Assembly (NCBI GenBank): GCA_963576725.1 | Contig: OY755246.1 | Coordinates: forward strand, 73,649,467-73,713,466 | Length of the DNA stretch: 64,000 nucleotides | From: Azorinus chamasolen | Taxonomy: Eukaryota > Mollusca > Bivalvia > Cardiida > Solecurtidae | Direction: 5' to 3' | In this document: positions 53,600 through 63,125 of the stretch, piece by piece | Layout: the number at the start of each line of letters is the position of its first letter | Numbering within the stretch: position 1 is the stretch's first letter | Notes under the pieces: generated by a model | Told to the model about the DNA's origin: nothing | The model's input: only the letters and a program-made list of their open reading frames with translations | The model's database searches: none | Made by a program: the position numbers and the translations under genes

Positions 53600-55748
53600 G
53601 GCAATTAATGTCGAATCATTCAAAAGGGACCTCCTCAACTCAGTACCCATCGAGACAAGTATGCAAACGGCAGATGTTGATGAGCTGGTTAAATCATATA
53701 CACAGATACTGCCAGCACTTGTCAATAAACATGCACCACTGTGTACTAAAACCATAACACTCAGACCATCATGTCCTTGGTATACCCAGGAACTGCACGA
53801 TGCTAAACATGTAAAGCGCAAATTGGAACGGAACTGGAAAAAGTCCAGGCTCACAATAGACCACCAGCTATACAGAGAACAGTGTGCCAAAGTCAACAAG
53901 CTGCTGATAAAGTCGAGAATTGATTTCTACTCAGAGAAAATTGAATCATGCCAGGCAGACTCAAAAAGTATTTTCAAAGTCACTAAGCATCTGCTAGGTT
54001 CAACTAATGATATCGCATTGCCTAAGAATTCATCCTCGAAACAACTTGCACAAGACTTCAGTGACTTTTTCGTTGAAAAGGTGGACAAAATACGGGCAGA
54101 TATTTCATCAGGCACTGTATCCAGTGTGCCTAATACCACTGAGATGCAGCATTCAACAAACTTTTTAGAAAAGTTTGATGCAGCTACAGTGGAAGAAGTA
54201 GAACAGATCATTAAGGCATCCCCCTGTAGGTCTTGCGAACTGGATCCAATACCTACATGGCTGCTAAAGGCATGCCTTGATGAACTCCTACCGATTTTGA
54301 CAAACATTATTAACTCCTCTTTAGACACTGCCTGCGTTCCAAAAAGTTTCAAGAGGTCACATGTCAGACCCCTTTTAAAGAAACCTGATCTCGATTCAAA
54401 TGAACTTAAAAAGTATAGGCCTGTATCAAATCTGCCATTTGTCTCCAAAGTATTAGAAAAAGTTGTTGACAAACGTATTGAGTCCCATCTGACCTCAAAC
54501 AGTCTACACGAGCAGCATCAGTCAGCATACCGAAAGCATCATTCAACAGAGACTGCTCTTCTGAAAGTTCAAAACGATATCCTTCAATCCCTAGATAGAA
54601 ACGAAATTACAATTCTGGTGATGCTTGACTTATCGGCTACATTTGATACTATCGATCACGAAACGTTGCTGAAACGCCTGGAAAGAGACTTCGGAATCAT
54701 TGGGAAACCTCTTGAGTGGATGACCTCCTATCTAAATGACCGCTATCAAACAGTGTCAATAGATTGGGAATTGTCCACTCCAGTTAACATGAGATATAGC
54801 GTGCCACAGGGATCGGTCCTAGGACCGAAGCACTACATCATGTACACAAAACCTGTCGGCTCAATCTGCAAAACCCATGGGCTCAACCACCATTTTTATG
54901 CCGATGACTCACAATTATACCTATCATTTAAGCCCAAGGACATTTCCTGTCAACAGGAAGCTTTATCACGAGTTGAGAACTGTCTCAAGGAGCTAGTGTC
55001 TTGGATGCACCAGAACATGCTGAAGCTCAATACTGACAAAACTGAGGTCATACTGTTTCATACTAAGAACACAGAAGTACCTGAAGAGATTCATGTGCAA
55101 GTAGGACCCTCTGAAATCAAGCCATCTCTGTGTATAAAGAATCTCGGCGCATGGCTAGATTCACAAATGGATATGACATCACACATCAACTCCGTGTGTA
55201 GGTCTAGTTATGCACAGCTTCGACGAATAGGTCATATAAGAAAGTACCTCTCGCCTGCTGCTACCAAGACTTTGGTGAACTCCCTGGTTACATCAAAAAT
55301 AGACTACTGCAACTCATTGCTGCATGGACTTCCAAACAAAACACTGCGGAAGCTTCAAAGAGTGCAAAACACAGCAGCCCGCATCATAACAAGGACTTCT
55401 CGATATAATCATATCACGCCGGGTTTGAAGGAACTTCACTGGCTTCCGGTTCAGCATCGGATTGAATTCAAAATTCTGACACTTACGTATAAAGCCATGC
55501 ACAATGAATCCGCCAAGTACATTGTCGACATGCTTGACGTGTACAGGCCCCGCAGAGAATTAAGATCAGCAAGTAGTTCTTTGTCGTTGGTTGTACCAAA
55601 AAGTCGTAAGGTAAAATACGGTGAGAGAAGTTTCATGCATGCAGCTCCCAAACTCTGGAATGCTCTTCCATCAGGCATTAGAGATGCAAGCTCACTGGCA
55701 TGTTTCAAAAAATCTCTGAAAACGCATTTCTTCAACATATATTATTAG
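53568..55748 (+). CDS. LINE pol, reverse transcriptase part (CR1/L2-like)
   Basis: 726 residues from a GTG; the frame is open from 53535, so the real protein probably continues from the endonuclease by a +1 shift. Conserved blocks in order: YRPVSNLPFVSKVLEKVVDK, HQSAYRKHHSTETALLKVQN, ILVMLDLSATFDTIDHETLL (first catalytic Asp; relatives have SAAFDT), YSVPQGSVLGP, HHFYADDSQLYL (catalytic YADD at about 54896-54907), CLKELVSWMHQNMLKLNTDK and KTEVILF. The C-terminus has LHWLPVQHRIEFKILTLTYK and ERSFMHAAPKLWNALP with a final FKKSLKTHFFNIYY, the usual end of this clade, so the 3' end is intact. It copies the RNA at the nicked target. Because all catalytic motifs are present, the copy is young or only recently inactivated. 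The clade is called from these motifs; CR1 and L2 branches are not separated here. Confidence 0.85.
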   Translation: MRKTVSFRKLRAINVESFKRDLLNSVPIETSMQTADVDELVKSYTQILPALVNKHAPLCTKTITLRPSCPWYTQELHDAKHVKRKLERNWKKSRLTIDHQLYREQCAKVNKLLIKSRIDFYSEKIESCQADSKSIFKVTKHLLGSTNDIALPKNSSSKQLAQDFSDFFVEKVDKIRADISSGTVSSVPNTTEMQHSTNFLEKFDAATVEEVEQIIKASPCRSCELDPIPTWLLKACLDELLPILTNIINSSLDTACVPKSFKRSHVRPLLKKPDLDSNELKKYRPVSNLPFVSKVLEKVVDKRIESHLTSNSLHEQHQSAYRKHHSTETALLKVQNDILQSLDRNEITILVMLDLSATFDTIDHETLLKRLERDFGIIGKPLEWMTSYLNDRYQTVSIDWELSTPVNMRYSVPQGSVLGPKHYIMYTKPVGSICKTHGLNHHFYADDSQLYLSFKPKDISCQQEALSRVENCLKELVSWMHQNMLKLNTDKTEVILFHTKNTEVPEEIHVQVGPSEIKPSLCIKNLGAWLDSQMDMTSHINSVCRSSYAQLRRIGHIRKYLSPAATKTLVNSLVTSKIDYCNSLLHGLPNKTLRKLQRVQNTAARIITRTSRYNHITPGLKELHWLPVQHRIEFKILTLTYKAMHNESAKYIVDMLDVYRPRRELRSASSSLSLVVPKSRKVKYGERSFMHAAPKLWNALPSGIRDASSLACFKKSLKTHFFNIYY

Positions 55749-57224
55749 GGCAGTTTAGAAAACGTAGCTGCTAATCGTCGGTTATCATAACTGCTGCATT
55801 GGCCACAGAGTGTTGATCCTGCCACTTCCTTATGACTGTGGACTTTTAAATTCTGAAAGGGGGTGACCCCCGAGAGTAAAAATTGCAACACAAAAAGTGA
55901 AAATTGCAGACTCGGTTTTATTGAGTCTGTTCATGAACAGTAATTGAAAGTGAAACACTGCTCACGCCCCCTAGCACCGGCTTAAGCGGTATTCAATTTT
56001 CAGAACAAGAAGTACTGAAATTCATGATCTCGAAGGATCAGAAGGTATAACAACACTGAGAATGAAGTATGGGGCGACGTTTTACGGCCGCCACACAAGC
56101 ACTTAACACCTGCTGTTGTGAAGATTATAAATTCTGAAAGGGTAAACCCCTTTTTTCAAATACAATGCTCCACAAATGTAGAAAAATAGATAAATGAATA
56201 ACAAAAACCTCATCCATATTTTTATGGACTTCTAGGGAATCCCCTTGCTGTTGAGCGTGCGGGTGTTGTGTCAGCGGGATTCTGCTGTCCAGATGTTGTG
56301 GTGGCCGAGGGAGTGCTGTTGTCAAACGGTGGCATCCCTATATGCTTGGTACCTCTGGTAACTCCAGTTCCAATGCCGAAGGGAGCACCGTAGTGGAACA
56401 GGGCATCCCTCTACGGTATAATTCCACGCTGGTACATTGGGAGTCTTGCTGGCATGACTTGCTACCCTGCCCTTAACCAGTGCCAGGGATCCCTGTTAAG
56501 CTAACCCAGTTTCCTTATTTGTGCTTACCAGTGAACTGGGTCGTGTAATATATGGGCAGCGGGCAGATTAAGCCTGTACGGTCTAATGCAGCATCGCGTG
56601 TCTCAATCAGTCTCGATTTGTCCGTTGTGATTCCTTTGCCATTGCAGCCGGTGGGATATGTTGTAGGAACAGTATACGGGACACCTTCTTTAGCTCTACT
56701 TTGGCTGGGCTTTTTGGGTTCCCATAATAAGACATTTTATTCTGTAATTAAATTTTGGATATACCCTATTACAACTCTATTAAAATATGATCCGCTGTGT
56801 ACTCCCTCATTGCCATAGCGGGTCGAACAGTGTTTGACTGGAGGGGTTGCATAGTGCGCGTATATAACAGTTGTTTATTTGTATTGCTTAGTTTATATGC
56901 ATGAACTTAAAATTGATCTGTTCTGTTACCCAATTTTCCGGCAATATTTTATATGCAGTGCTGTATGTCAAAACAAATGTACCCAAGTCTGTTGAGTCTG
57001 GGTCAAAATTATGTGACGTACTGGCACTGCGCACAGAATGCTGCATTCAAGTTTTTAGTTTTTTTTGATGATCTGAGTGCGTTGACACAATATAATAGAG
57101 CATAATAAGACACAGACAGATAAACTTACGGAAAAGATGTAGTATATTTACCTATGTCCTAAATAAATTCTATTTTATTATTATTCTTATCTATATATAA
57201 GTATTAAATATATTTTATTTTAAA
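55749..57224 (+). other. Long 3' region of the LINE or inserted DNA
   Basis: About 1.5 kb without homology I recognise. AAATTCTGAAAGGG occurs at 55850 and 56127, which may bracket an insertion. An 88-residue frame (56552-56818) ends WIYPITTLLKYDPLCTPSLP; it has hydrophobic stretches but no known domain and is not called a gene. CR1-like 3' regions are normally much shorter. Confidence 0.45.
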
Positions 57225-57346
57225 TGTTCTATAATTTATGCATTATTGTACATAAATTGTATCTTTGTGAAGCGCTTTTGAACGCACATATCCTGTATGA
57301 AAAGAGCGCTATATAAATGTGGTATAATAATAAATAATAATAATAA
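57225..57346 (+). repeat. LINE 3' terminal tail
   Basis: GTGAAGCGCTTTTGAACGC pairs with AGAGCGCTATATAAATG to make the conserved 3' stem, followed by a TAATAATAA repeat. This is the recognised end of many CR1/L2-like elements and SINEs, where the stem is bound by the reverse transcriptase. Confidence 0.65.
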
Positions 57347-57358
57347 TGCCTAAAAACT

Positions 57359-57575
57359 TTAACCCATTCCCTCATATTGATGACTCTGTAAAAGTCACTT
57401 TTTGAAACCATTGTGATAAATAGAGCATTTGCTCTTATAGGAGCAAATGCTCTATTTATCACAATGGTTTCAAACTACGGTATTCTAACTTTTTCCTTTT
57501 CTCTAGTTTATGCTCTTTTCGGTAGATTTATTCAAAGAGGTTGCATCTAAAATAGCCTATGAGGTAATGGGTTAA
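57359..57575. mobile_element. TTAA-flanked MITE with a 34-bp perfect palindrome
   Basis: Ends TTAACCCATTCCCTCATA and TATGAGGTAATGGGTTAA. The core has a perfect 34-bp inverted pair, 57401-57434 and 57441-57474, with a 6-base loop (TTATAG). 217 bp and complete. Confidence 0.8.
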
Positions 57576-57835
57576 GAGTAAACATGCCAAAATAGTGCAG
57601 AATTAAGACCAATCCATCACTTTTTGTAAAAGGAGTCCAAATCTGACAAATTGTAAGCTTTATATACCAGGTACTGACTGCTCATTCAATGTTGAGGCCA
57701 TTAGTGCTTTAGATGTGTAAAGCAGCAATAGAATACATCAGCCCTTTCCCTGATAGTTTGGAGTACAGCAGACACTGTCTTAAGTGGTCATCAAAAACAG
57801 GTATTCTTAATAGTCTGTAAGGCAGGTGTTAGCTT

Positions 57836-57859
57836 TTTTTTTTTTTTTTTTTTTTTTTA
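57836..57859 (-). other. Poly(A) tail of the L1-like LINE
   Basis: A run of about 23 T on the plus strand ends the minus-strand element, 226 bp beyond the reverse transcriptase stop. It marks insertion by target-primed reverse transcription. Confidence 0.8.
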
Positions 57860-58085
57860 TCCTTTATTTCATGAATATTTACATTTTTGACATTGTATAC
57901 ATAAACAAACATTCTAATACACACACTCGAACTATTATACATTGTAAACATAACCAAACATTTCAGTTACATACACTCAACCAATTATACAGTGTATCAA
58001 CATAAATGAAAAACCATACATCTCTAAGATTTTTTTATGCACGTATGTTTCAAAATTCAACGCTTGTTTCTTTCTATCTAGTATG

Positions 58086-60254
58086 TTAAATGCAGCTTGG
58101 AATAAAATATCTTACAAGTGTCCAAAGATTCCTTTCTTCGTCATTGATGTTGGATGATTTGTATATATCCCATGAAAGACATAAATAATTTTTAATTCCT
58201 TCATTAGAAGGTTTAATCTTTTTTATTTTACACAGGAATATATATCTCTTTACTTCTAAAAGTAAAACATCTAATTTAATATTCTTATTGCATGTTCCTA
58301 ATAATATGCACATGCTATCAAGTTTTAGGTCAGGATGATATTGCGACACTTTGTCTGAAATATAGTTTAACAATGGTTTAACTTCACAACATTCCCAAAA
58401 TAGATGAACTAAGGTTTCTTCTTGAGATCCGCAGAAAGTACACAAATTGTTGTCTACAATTTTCATTTTAAATAACAATGAATTTGTCGGTAATATTCTA
58501 TGCATTATTCTAATTTGTAACCATTGAATAGATGTATCTCTTGTGCACTTAAACACATAGCTGTATACCGATTTCCAATTAATATCTTTATTTTCAAATA
58601 TAGATATCCACTTTATTTTACTAGTAGGGACCTCTTCATTTTTAGATAGAGTGTTATATACAAACTTATTCATATCCTTTCTAGTTAAAATTGGGTACAT
58701 GTAACAGCTTATAGTTGGAAAATTGACAATAGAACCATGAATTTCTTTTGTAGTGAAACCGCATTTATCAATAAATAACTTTGTAACATTCTTCAAGCTA
58801 TTATATTGAAGGAAATTAATTTTTCTTCCAGTAATGTTTTCTAAGTATGTTAAACTTAAGAATTTTCCTTCATTGTCTATAATATCTTTTACATATCTTA
58901 TACCTCTATCATACAACGCTGGAAAAAATATCGGTTTTTTATCTATAAGAAGATGTTCATTATAGAATATTGGCATACTATAAACCTCGGAGAGATCTTC
59001 AAAGCAAAAACTTTTTGAATACATTATATATGCTTTAATTACATCAATCCAAAATTCATTTTTTTCCTTTTTTAAAATTAGTTCACAGAACATTTTCCCT
59101 GTGTTAAAGAGTTTATTCATATCGACCAGGTTTTCCAATAACGTGTAACATTTGCCATTATTATGTAGAATGAAGTTTCTGAACCATTTAATTTTCAGAC
59201 TACCTATATAACTATTTATGTCAGTTATCTTTAAACCCCCATCTGTGTAGTCTTTAATTGACACGCATTTTTTAATTTTTGCTTTTCCATCCCATATAAA
59301 ATCCAAAAATGTTTTTTCAAGCATTTCTATAAAACCCGATTTTGGTGTTGGCAAACTTGTAAATAGATGTGTGAACATTGGCAATAGCAGTGATTTTACA
59401 ACAGTTATTCTTCCAATCGGTGTTAATTTTCTTCGTTTCCAATAAGAAATGCATTTCTGTACCTTTAATAACTTATTTTCAAAGTTCAAACTGCAAATGC
59501 CTTTCAAATTTACATCGAAAATTATTCCAAGTAATGTGAATCTAGTTTCTCCCCAAGACAATTTCCATTTAGTTTTGATTGATTTTGTAGTATATTTCAG
59601 CGGACCTAACCATATAACCTTTGTTTTATCAAAGTTTACTTTCAATCCTGATATCAATGCAAAATTATTGAGTGTTTCTAGAACACTTTCTAATGTTTTT
59701 TCTGATCCATATAGAAGTAAAGAAGTGTCATCTGCAAATTGCGATATTAAGTATTCGTCATCCTTGATTTTAATTCCTTTAATATTTTTGCAATGTTTTA
59801 TTTTTATGGATAAAATTTCAGCACAAAGGATAAATATGTACGGCGAAATAGGATCCCCTTGTCTGCAGCCTCTTTTCACATGGAAGAAATCTGATAAAAA
59901 CCCGTTTAATAGTACACATACATTTGTGTTATGCAAAAACAAACTAATCCAAGTTTTAAACATATCACCAAAGCCGAAAAAAGATAATGTTTTCTCGATG
60001 AATTGAAAAGACAATGAATCAAAAGCCTTCTCAAAGTCGATTAGCATTAGTAAGCCTGGAGTATCATTGTCTTCACAATATTTCATGATATCATACACAA
60101 GTCTAGTATTTTCACCAATGTACCTGCCTTTTACGAAGCCTGTTTGATCTCGAGACACTAAAGTGACTAAGACGTTTTTCAGCCTGTTGGCAATGCTACC
60201 TGAAGCCAGTTTGTACAAAACATTGAGCAATGTTATCGGTCTCCAATTTTTCAA
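58086..60254 (-). CDS. L1/Tx1-like reverse transcriptase, C-terminal part of ORF2
   Basis: 722 residues from the first ATG; homologous sequence (AFLDGNFTRNIKLGTITCIP then KDNKPKQFLKNWRP) extends upstream to about 60355. RT blocks: NWRPITLLNVLYKLASGSIA, RDQTGFVKGRYIGENTRLVY, PGLLMLIDFEKAFDSLSF (first catalytic Asp), VKRGCRQGDPISPYIFILCA, LISQFADDTSLLLYG (catalytic FADD) and LNNFALISGLKVNFDKTKVI. Then the thumb (FTLLGIIFDVNLKG) and an RT-associated region with KKCVSIKDYTDGGLKITDIN. The C-terminus has a zinc-binding-type segment (NNLCTFCGSQEETLVHLFWE, near residue 625). The GCRQGDP..SP and FADD pattern separates it from the CR1-like RT. The protein reverse-transcribes its own RNA at the nicked site. 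All main motifs look intact; activity is lost by the upstream shifts. Confidence 0.85.
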   Translation of the reverse strand: MKNWRPITLLNVLYKLASGSIANRLKNVLVTLVSRDQTGFVKGRYIGENTRLVYDIMKYCEDNDTPGLLMLIDFEKAFDSLSFQFIEKTLSFFGFGDMFKTWISLFLHNTNVCVLLNGFLSDFFHVKRGCRQGDPISPYIFILCAEILSIKIKHCKNIKGIKIKDDEYLISQFADDTSLLLYGSEKTLESVLETLNNFALISGLKVNFDKTKVIWLGPLKYTTKSIKTKWKLSWGETRFTLLGIIFDVNLKGICSLNFENKLLKVQKCISYWKRRKLTPIGRITVVKSLLLPMFTHLFTSLPTPKSGFIEMLEKTFLDFIWDGKAKIKKCVSIKDYTDGGLKITDINSYIGSLKIKWFRNFILHNNGKCYTLLENLVDMNKLFNTGKMFCELILKKEKNEFWIDVIKAYIMYSKSFCFEDLSEVYSMPIFYNEHLLIDKKPIFFPALYDRGIRYVKDIIDNEGKFLSLTYLENITGRKINFLQYNSLKNVTKLFIDKCGFTTKEIHGSIVNFPTISCYMYPILTRKDMNKFVYNTLSKNEEVPTSKIKWISIFENKDINWKSVYSYVFKCTRDTSIQWLQIRIMHRILPTNSLLFKMKIVDNNLCTFCGSQEETLVHLFWECCEVKPLLNYISDKVSQYHPDLKLDSMCILLGTCNKNIKLDVLLLEVKRYIFLCKIKKIKPSNEGIKNYLCLSWDIYKSSNINDEERNLWTLVRYFIPSCI

Positions 60255-60343
60255 GAATTGTTTCGGTTTGTTGTCTTTTGGAATACAAGTAATTGTACCT
60301 AATTTAATATTCCTGGTAAAATTTCCATCTAAAAAGGCACTAT

Positions 60344-61339
60344 TTAATGCTTTACAACAAAATGACCGATTCTATTCCAAAACACCTTAAAAAAATTTGA
60401 TGTAAATCCGTCACACCCAGGGCTTTTGTCATTCTTCATATATTTTAATGTATTTGTGACTTCTTCGAAAGTTAGCAAACCCTCCAAACATTTCTTTTGA
60501 TCTATATTTAGCTTTTTAAATTTACAACCGTCTAATTCTCTTTCCAAATCAATATCTTTTTCTATATTCTGTTCGTTATATAAGCTCTCATAAAAAATTC
60601 TTGTTTCGCGTAATATTTCTTTTTGATCAAAAATTAATGCCCCATCTTTTTCAATAAAATTTATGTTTTTACATGTTGCATTATATTTTTCTACATTACA
60701 AAAGTAGTTTGTGGTCTTTTCACCTTCGTCTATCCATTTAGATCTTGATCTAACAAAAGCCCCTTTAAGTTTTTCATTTCTTATCTTTGCAAGTTTATTT
60801 TGTAACATAAGTAACTTTTCCTTATTTTCCTCCGTCAAACATGACTCAATATTTGCAATTTCATTTTGTAAACTGGCTTCCATATTTTTATTTTGCTTCG
60901 CTTTATAACTTGAGTATGATATTGTTTTACCTCGTATTTCCATTAACAAAGTTTCAATAAATAACTGATCATTAATAACAAAATGTATATCGGATCTATT
61001 CATTGTGAGTACACGTTCAGAGTCATACACCAGTGCACAGTATTGCAAAATAATATCATCTATCTTGTCATTTATACAGTTAATATATGCAATGTCATTT
61101 AACAAAGAATTATTAAATTTCCACAATCCTTTTCCATGAGCAATATCTGAGAAACACATTTCTAACCATATTACAGAATGGTCAGATTTATAACTCGCGT
61201 CAACATCGCATTTTCTCAAAAATTTATCCATATTATCAGTAATCAAAAAGAAATCCAGTCTGCCTTGTTGCAAAGGTGAAAGTCTTCTCCAAGTAAAGTT
61301 TGTATTGTCTCCATGTAATTCTCTAAATGGATCTATCAA
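60344..61339 (-). CDS. L1/Tx1-like ORF2, endonuclease end and linker
   Basis: 331 residues, middle part of the same ORF2. It begins with the endonuclease end: DPFRELHGDNTNFTWRR, QQGRLDFFLITDN and YKSDHSVIWLEM (catalytic Asp-His). A long charged linker follows with QNEIANIESCLTEENKEKLL and a conserved RSRSKWIDEGEKTTNYFCNV, then FIEKDGALIFDQKEI and KYMKNDKSPGCDGFTSNFFK, which is the start of the RT fingers. The frame ends at 60344, where HFVVKH runs into a stop; the correct peptide continues one frame away. The ATG at the start is only the first after the upstream shift and is not a real start. Confidence 0.8.
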   Translation of the reverse strand: MIDPFRELHGDNTNFTWRRLSPLQQGRLDFFLITDNMDKFLRKCDVDASYKSDHSVIWLEMCFSDIAHGKGLWKFNNSLLNDIAYINCINDKIDDIILQYCALVYDSERVLTMNRSDIHFVINDQLFIETLLMEIRGKTISYSSYKAKQNKNMEASLQNEIANIESCLTEENKEKLLMLQNKLAKIRNEKLKGAFVRSRSKWIDEGEKTTNYFCNVEKYNATCKNINFIEKDGALIFDQKEILRETRIFYESLYNEQNIEKDIDLERELDGCKFKKLNIDQKKCLEGLLTFEEVTNTLKYMKNDKSPGCDGFTSNFFKVFWNRIGHFVVKH

Positions 61340-61407
61340 ATTCCTATTGGTTATCTGCGATAAAACCTTACCTCTAGCTTTAACATTATTATTTGCGGTT
61401 TTGTAAC

Positions 61408-61878
61408 CTATAAGTCTTTGTACGGATCTAGTACAAGATTAAAGTCTCCACATAAAATAAATCTATCTTTTTCATCAAACGAATCAGTAGTGTTAAAAAT
61501 AGTAGAGAAAAAACCTGGATCATCCCTATTTGGAGCATAAATATTCATCAATATGAAAAGTATATCATTGAAAACAAGTTCAACAGCAATAAAATGTCCA
61601 TTACTATCCCTTTTAATATTTAATATTTTGATATCGAGATGTTTTCTGAATAAAATAGCTACTCCCTTTGCATTATATTTGCCATGACTAAAAACACATT
61701 CCCCGTCCCATTCAGAATAAATTTTCTTTTCATTTTCATACGTAAAATGTGTTTCTTGTAAGCATAGTACATCAACTTTTTTATCCTTGAATAAATTAAA
61801 AATATCATTTCTCTTTTTACAATTATTCAATCCTCGACAGTTGTAAGAATGTATTTTTAAATTACCAACCATCATCAA
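61408..61878 (-). CDS. L1/Tx1-like ORF2, endonuclease N-terminal half
   Basis: 156 residues, with MMMVGNLKIHSYNCRGLNNC at the start (catalytic Asn), VLCLQETHFTYE (catalytic Glu), GVAILFRKHLDIKI, LMNIYAPNRDDPG and DRFILCGDFNLVLD (catalytic Asp and Asn). It stops after DPYKDL; the correct frame (GYKTANNNVKARGKVL) is one shift away. The ATG is likely the true ORF2 start since the fold begins within a few residues. It nicks DNA at the target. Together with the two frames downstream it forms one interrupted ORF2 of about 1,250 residues, a normal length for this group. Confidence 0.8.
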   Translation of the reverse strand: MMMVGNLKIHSYNCRGLNNCKKRNDIFNLFKDKKVDVLCLQETHFTYENEKKIYSEWDGECVFSHGKYNAKGVAILFRKHLDIKILNIKRDSNGHFIAVELVFNDILFILMNIYAPNRDDPGFFSTIFNTTDSFDEKDRFILCGDFNLVLDPYKDL

Positions 61879-62940
61879 TATAGAAAAAAATATTGTTCTA
61901 TATCATTAGTAAGAACTACATTTGACTTGTTGAAACAATGGTCTAATATTTGTATGAAATGTTTATATTTGTACCTTCCACAACCAGTGGTATTACAGCA
62001 CATACACACACATGCAATCATATACAAATATACAGCTTGTAAACAAACATGAAGAAACAAACGCATAACCATAGCAACAAATATATTACATACATCAAGC
62101 AAAGAAGTTTTTTGTTCATTTACAAAATACCGTTTTACATCTACCCTAAAACAACAACAACAAAGTCTCTTATCTATAAAAGATACAAGATTATGCCCTT
62201 TCACAAAAGTGTCATATAATCTAGATTCCCTCGAGACAACGGCAATTACGAGCGGGAACTATATATAAACATGCCTCATGTAGACACAGCGTTACTGCAT
62301 ACATGTGTAGACCCAAACCAGACGACTTCTCTAGGAGCTGTCTGATCCGGGTCTTCTCTGATTGCTTATTGGTGTATAATAGACCTGTCTCTACGAACAT
62401 CCCTACACGGTACACCCGTATGTTCTTTTAAAAACTACAGCTTATAAATATGCATGATGCCTTTACCCTAATCCACTAAGTATAACAAATATATGCACAA
62501 TTATACACATACAAACATCATAGTTCCATGTACGCTTAAAAGAAACAAACCGGTTCCGGTCCGAAAAGTAGCAGACTGCAAAATAAATATCTACTTTCTA
62601 GATACCAAATGGACCAGAAAGCAAGTGCAGTAGAACATGCTTTATCAGTTAGTTGTTTGGGAGACAATTAAATAAAGGAAAGGGAAAAAGCAAAAATTCC
62701 TTTTCTGCTTTTTCCCCCTCCGATTGTGTAAGAGGGAACGTGTAGTTCCTCCACACGCGATTAATTCCTTCCCTTACATCTTATCATAGGAAGAGAATTG
62801 TACACAAACTAGTATTCATTTCTATATATTTTAATAAATTTAAGTTCCCTAACAATGGCGAATGATGGGCGTGAACCGGTTTGTTAAATGTATTACTAAA
62901 CGATAATAGTCTTTATATAAAACACAAATGTTCAAATAAG
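61879..62940. other. Interval upstream of the L1-like ORF2
   Basis: Contains a palindromic MITE core at 62304-62375 (GACCCAAACCAGACGACTTC with the inverse GAGCTGTCTGATCC). ORF1 of the LINE was looked for on the minus strand and not found. 62660-62780 has purine-rich and pyrimidine-rich mirror-like tracts. Confidence 0.4.
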
Positions 62941-63125
62941 CACTGCCAATATACACTTGGCCTTAAAACGAAAAGCATGAAACGTTCAGTTCAAGATAGC
63001 ACTGCCAATATACATTTGGCCTTAAAACAAAAAGCATACAACATTCAATAGCACTCACACAATACACTTGGGCTTAACACAAAGCAACAAAATATTAAAG
63101 ATAGCACTTCCAAAGCTCACTTGGT
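62941..63125 (+). repeat. Four units of about 59 bp
   Basis: CACTGCCAATATACACTTGG starts at 62941 and CACTGCCAATATACATTTGG at 63000, an exact 59-bp spacing, followed by two worn copies. Inner word CCTTAAAACRAAAAGCAT. Confidence 0.75.

Larger units (their letters stand above)
52343..57346 (+). mobile_element. CR1/L2-like non-LTR retrotransposon
   Basis: Endonuclease (52343-53599), reverse transcriptase (53568-55748), a 1.5-kb 3' region and a terminal tail (57225-57346) in the same orientation. The pol is intact apart from one frame change at the EN-RT join. Target duplications were not found. Confidence 0.7.
57836..61878 (-). mobile_element. L1/Tx1-like non-LTR retrotransposon
   Basis: Minus strand: endonuclease (61878-60344, two frames), reverse transcriptase (to 58086), short 3' region and poly(A). 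No ORF1 was recognised upstream of 61878, so the copy is 5' truncated or the first ORF lies beyond unrelated DNA. Two frameshifts, near 61405 and near 60355, inactivate it. Confidence 0.75.

Noticed and set aside
53462..54472. Antisense frames of 145 and 181 residues within the LINE pol
   Set aside because: Shadows of the strongly conserved sense frame.
56552..56818. 88-residue frame with hydrophobic end
   Set aside because: No domain, no homology I recognise, and it sits in the LINE 3' region; kept only as a note.
59449..60006. 185-residue plus-strand frame
   Set aside because: Antisense shadow of the L1-like reverse transcriptase.
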